Assembly (NCBI GenBank): GCA_039654915.1
Contig: CM077594.1
Span: 90,968,893-91,032,892, forward strand
Direction of reading: 5' to 3'
Source: Aquilaria yunnanensis
Lineage: Eukaryota > Streptophyta > Magnoliopsida > Malvales > Thymelaeaceae
Length of the DNA: 64,000 nt
In this document: in pieces, positions 60,286 to 64,000 of the stretch
How positions within the stretch are numbered: position 1 is the stretch's first letter
Layout of the letters: each line of letters starts with the position of its first letter
Translations under genes and position numbers: made by a program
The notes under the pieces: generated by a model
Database searches by the model: none
Told to the model about the DNA's origin: nothing
What the model saw: the letters and a program-made list of their open reading frames with translations, nothing else

Positions 60286-60728
60286 ATATAACTGAGAATG
60301 AAGTGTTTGACAAAATGCCTCAATGAAAAGAGAATGTTGTCTAACTATGCCTCAAGTATCCATAATTTTGTGATTGTGAAACTTTTTTATATAACTTTTA
60401 CTTTTTGCAATCAAAATCCACCTACATGTGCTAATTGGGCAAGAGTTAATGGCCGTCAAGTGTCAAATAGGATTTCCCATCGGCTCTGTCTAATATAGTA
60501 GTTTACATTTTTTAATGTATAGGAATCAAAGAGAAACTCGTGTAGTTATAGAACTCAATTAAAAAGGTTATGAAACTTATTGGACTTTTTTTGACCTTTT
60601 CCAATGTTTAGTGATTGAGAGTGTTAGATTGTTTGAGCCACCTACAGTTCAGGACAAATTGTTGAAAGTTTTATAGTTTAAGGGTAAAAGTGCAATAAAT
60701 GGTACTATACTTTTTTATTTTCCCCCGA

Positions 60729-61276
60729 TGCCGATTCTATCCTCATCTTTTCTCTTTGGGCGAAGCTATCATTCGTAGTCATGAGAGCAGCATGTATGTC
60801 AATGTAATATACGGAATCTATTGACCTTTTTCCCGACACTGATTGGCCCACGACATAGGCCACAAAAAATCCGTACAGAAGAACATAGAACATAGGAAGT
60901 CGCACCCGCACCTGATAGAACCCGCTACGGCACCTCAGCCTCTACTTCGCTCCAAAGCAAACGCATTTCATTCAGATTCGTAGTCAATTCTGAACCCAAA
61001 AGAAGAAGCGACAGCAGACGGTCCGGTTCAGGGGAGAGAGACACAGAGAGAGTCGTCAAAGTTTCTATGCTGCAGTCCATAAGCCTCGCTCCATTTCTCT
61101 CTCCCTTCCGATCGAGTCTCATATTTTCTCGAGATTTATTTCTGTGGTGCTTCTGTGAATTTCTGAATTCGCCGGTTGCTCATCTGCTTTCGCTCCTTTG
61201 ATCGGATTCTAGAGCTGGGAATCAGGGATTGGAGGCTGGCTGTTGAAGAGATTGATCGATATTCTGTCGGTCGATC
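60729..61276 (+). promoter_or_regulatory. Promoter and 5' leader region of the CLC gene
   Basis: GC-richer than the flanking transposons. It includes a GA/CT-rich part (61032-61054 and 'ctctctcccttcc' at 61096-61110) typical of plant start-site regions. No TATA box stands out. It contains no gene; the short minus ORFs here are chance frames. Confidence 0.45.
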
Positions 61277-63929
61277 ATGTTGCCGAATCAGTTGCAGAAT
61301 GGATTGGAGACCGCGAAGCTGGTCTGGTCTCGGTTGCCCAACTCGGAGGACGGTGTGCTCGACGGTGGTGGCTTCTTGAATGCAAATAATGCAAATAGTG
61401 TTGAAAGCCTCGACTACGAGGTTATTGAGAATTATGCCTATCGAGAAGAGCAGGTCAATTTTCTCTTTTTGATGTGTAGTTTACAGCCTTGGTAATTAGA
61501 ACAATTTGTTCTCGATACTGAACTGAAGCTGGCTGTCGTTTTTTCTTTTTTTTTTCCTTTTTATTGAATTGGGATTGCTAAAGGCGCAAAGAGGGAAGCT
61601 TTATGTAGGATACTATGTAGCTGTGAAATGGTTCTTTGCTTTGCTCATTGGCATCGGTAAGTTGATTTCAGTTTTTAAACAAAGGATATGTGTCCTTAGT
61701 TGGAATTTCATTTGGAGCCAAGAATGAGCTCAGATGTAAGAGTCAGTTTTCCTCCGTATTCGGTTATCATTATTAGCGCATTAATTTAGTGATATATTTT
61801 ATGTGTTCTTTTTGTGTTGAAGCACAAGTATGGGCTGCATGCTCTTAGGTAAATAAAATGACTTTTTGTGGATAAAAGTTCATTTCTTCCAAGAGGATTC
61901 AGAAATGCTGAACTTGACTTGCCTTTGAAGTTATTCTGCTAGTTTCATACTTCCAGGTTGCATGTTGGCCTTCTAAAGGTTCTTGTTTTGTTGGCCTTCA
62001 GGTACTGGATTTGCTGCAGTCTTCATCAATATTTCTGTGGAGAATTTTGCTGGCTGGAAGTTCTCCCTCGTTTTTAAAATAGTCCAGAAATCTTATTTGG
62101 CTGGTTTTGTGGTTTACATCTTAATCAACTTGGCTCTAGTCTTCTCATCAGTATATATTATTACACATTTTGCACCAGCAGCAGCAGGATCTGGTATCCC
62201 CGAGATCAAGGGCTACTTGAATGGTAAACTAATTTGTTCTCCATGTTCTTGCTTTGCTCATTGATGACTGATTGATGTTGAAAATTCTGATGTTATCTTT
62301 CCCTTCAATTTTTTTAAGGAATCGATGTACATGGGATCCTTCTTTTCAGAACATTGATTGGAAAGGTATTTGATTTTTGCTGGTTGCATTATTTTTTTTC
62401 CCTGGGGTTCTGTTGCATATCTTTTTCAGTAATTTGTCTGCTCTTTATAATTTCAGATATTTGGAAGTATTGGTTCTGTTGGTGGTGGTTTAGCCCTTGG
62501 CAAAGAAGGTCCTCTTGTCCACACTGGTGCTTGTATTGCATCTTTGCTTGGACAAGTAAGTTCTTTGTAGCCTTCAGTAGCTCGGAAGTTGAAATTTTCT
62601 TTGTTTCTTTTTTTTTTTTAAGTTCAATGGTGATAATACAATCAAGTTTCCCCATTTGATGCATCTGTTTGTCTTCTCTAATTTCAGATGGTAAATTAGA
62701 GCTTATTAAGTCACTTGTCTTCTGTCTTGCAAGTTGAATATATCTGACTTCTATGTCCTTCATCTTTCTCTCTACTATACTAAGCTGAACTTCGATTACA
62801 TAATGTTTTGTTTCAGGGTGGATCGACCAAGTATCATTTAAGTTCAAGATGGCCTCAAGTTTTTAAAAGTGGCCGGGATCGCCGTGATCTTGTGAGTGTG
62901 TAATGGCTTCTAGTTTCATTGTTTCTCAAAAGAAGGGAAAAAACTGTTACTCATTCTTGCCCTAGTGGGTTAACTTGCTGATATATCTATCTGTAGTAGT
63001 CTTTTGAAGCTCAAAAAAATTGCATGCAATACACTCATGACTTGGTGCCTCTATTGATGGAAGTACATCTATATTTTCTCACACTTTGCTGATGTGATGT
63101 TTTGAAAAGGTAACCTGTGGATGTGCAGCTGGGGTAGCTGCTGCTTTTAGAGCACCAGTTGGAGGCGTGTTGTTTGCATTAGAAGAGGTGACATCATGGT
63201 GTGTGCAATCTTTCTGATATAGTACTACATCACCATTTTAATTTTCTGCATCAAGAAATCAATTCATCCATTTGATATGTGTTTTTAATCGCTGTTCTAG
63301 CATGTTTTTGTTATTGGTCATGCCCATGTGCATATTATTTGATGTTGTTTGTCCATCATCTATACCCGCAACTCTAATCTTTGGATTGATTTGACCACAT
63401 GCTCTTAAAGGTGGAGGAGTCAACTTATGTGGCGTGTCTTTTTCACTTCTGCAATTGTGGCTGTTGTGGTACGAACTGCAATGGGCTGGTGCAAGAATGG
63501 AGGATGTGGACATTTTGGAGCTGGTGGTTTCATCATATGGGACATATCAGAGTACACATCTAAATCACGCTACCTCTTTATTCTAATCACTGCCGGAAAT
63601 TTTTTGTGGCTCTTATTCTAATATTGTTTTCTGTTCATGTTCCTTCCTAGTGGTCAAGAGGATTACTCTTTTGCAGAATTACTACCAATGGCAGTTATTG
63701 GAGTAATTGGAGGTCTATTAGGTAGTGTTATGTCAATTGTGCCCAGAGTGATTCTATATGCTGATTTTCAACGTTCCTTGCAAATAATTGCTATTTGCTT
63801 GAACCTACAAATAATTATTTATTTCTTTTCGTTTTTTCTTTATATGCAGGAGCCCTGTTTAACCAGCTTACACTTCTTCTAAGTGGGTGGCGTAGAAATC
63901 ATTTACACAAAAAGGGGAACCGAGTCAAG
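61277..63929 (+). CDS. CLC-d: CLC-d-type chloride channel/antiporter, 5' part (continues past the window)
   Basis: Ten exons with GT-AG introns: 61277-61453, 61584-61656, 62002-62223, 62319-62365, 62457-62555, 62817-62891, 63110-63198, 63411-63551, 63651-63721, 63850-63929. They join in frame to 358 codons, about half of a CLC; the last intron runs off the window. The N-terminus (MLPNQLQNG..., [16 protein letters not shown]) and overall sequence fit plant CLC-d. Filter motifs: GSGIPE (146-151), with Ser as in chloride-preferring CLCs rather than the Pro of nitrate exchangers; GKEGP (188-192) with gating Glu190; and GVLFALEE (250-257) with the proton-site Glu257, so a Cl-/H+ exchanger is predicted. 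CLC-d is known from the trans-Golgi network, where it helps regulate lumenal pH and anions. The ATG choice follows the family N-terminus. No lesion is seen. Confidence 0.93.
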
Positions 63930-64000
63930 GTGTGTGCACAATTCTGATTGTAGGTTGGAAGTCTAAATGGCTGCTCTGTAGTGTTTGATTGTTTTCTCAT

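Larger units (their letters stand above)
58666..60728. mobile_element. Pack-MULE-like element carrying a U-box gene fragment
   Basis: Long inverted repeats flank the U-box fragment. The clearest arms are 58735-58965 and 60385-60620; for example GACACTTGATGCCCATTAACTC on the left matches, reversed, GACACTTGACGGCCATTAACTC on the right, and both continue into 'acatgtagRtgga', 'aagttatat' and, outward, 'ctataactRYacgag' blocks. GGGGAAAAT at 58666 and its complement at 60719-60727 may be the outer ends, but no target duplication could be confirmed. U-box homology begins right at the inner edge of the left arm, as expected for gene capture. A foldback MITE lies inside on the right. Confidence 0.7.

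Noticed and set aside
62389..62847. 152-codon minus-strand ORF across CLC introns
   Set aside because: Antisense to exons 5-6 and introns of the well-supported CLC-d gene.

Overview
This is nuclear DNA of a flowering plant, most likely a dicot. The evidence is spliced genes with plant GT-AG introns, a plant-specific kinase-regulator gene, a plant CLC channel gene, and a dense AT-rich landscape of plant transposons. Only two ordinary host genes are clear: an intronless BKI1/MAKR-type membrane-associated kinase regulator (4455-5489, minus), and the first ten exons of a CLC-d-type chloride channel/antiporter (61277 to beyond the window, plus). Nearly everything else is transposons, their remains, and genes they carry.

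Layout. 1-3.4 kb: two related MULE-type elements with long terminal inverted repeats. 4.4-5.5 kb: the kinase regulator. 5.7-9.0 kb: a hAT-type element and MITEs. 10.7-19.0 kb: an old Ogre/Tat-like LTR element in plus orientation (TSD AAGTG, PBS, PPT) with no coding capacity left. 21 kb: a LINE remnant. 25.7-43.4 kb: a very young 17.7-kb LTR element in minus orientation. 43.4-51 kb: decayed ULP-like and FAR1/FRS-like sequences typical of MULEs. 55-57 kb: a hAT element and a MULE. 58.7-60.7 kb: a Pack-MULE-like element holding a broken U-box E3 ligase fragment. 61.3-64 kb: the CLC-d gene.

The main discovery candidate is the 17.7-kb element (25739-43397). Its two 3149-bp LTRs differ at only one position that I could find, and it is flanked by the perfect 5-bp TSD ATGGT, so it moved recently. 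It has only a broken gag and no visible pol, so it must depend on another element. Between gag and the 3' end, in the sense orientation, it carries an intact intronless LOG-type cytokinin-activating enzyme gene. Beside it are three tandem copies, two intact and one broken, of a small basic Cys4-finger protein resembling the nucleic-acid-binding cysteine-rich proteins of plant RNA viruses of the carlavirus type. LOG and the two intact finger genes have homologous promoters: a TATA box and an upstream box at conserved spacing. The 3' untranslated region is a 2.3-kb array of about 30 hairpin-forming repeats whose stems show compensatory base changes.

Together this looks like a non-autonomous Ogre-like retrotransposon that has become a carrier of a co-regulated accessory gene set: a hormone-activating enzyme plus virus-like nucleic-acid-binding proteins. 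The family and function statements are inferences from motifs read by eye; no searches were run.
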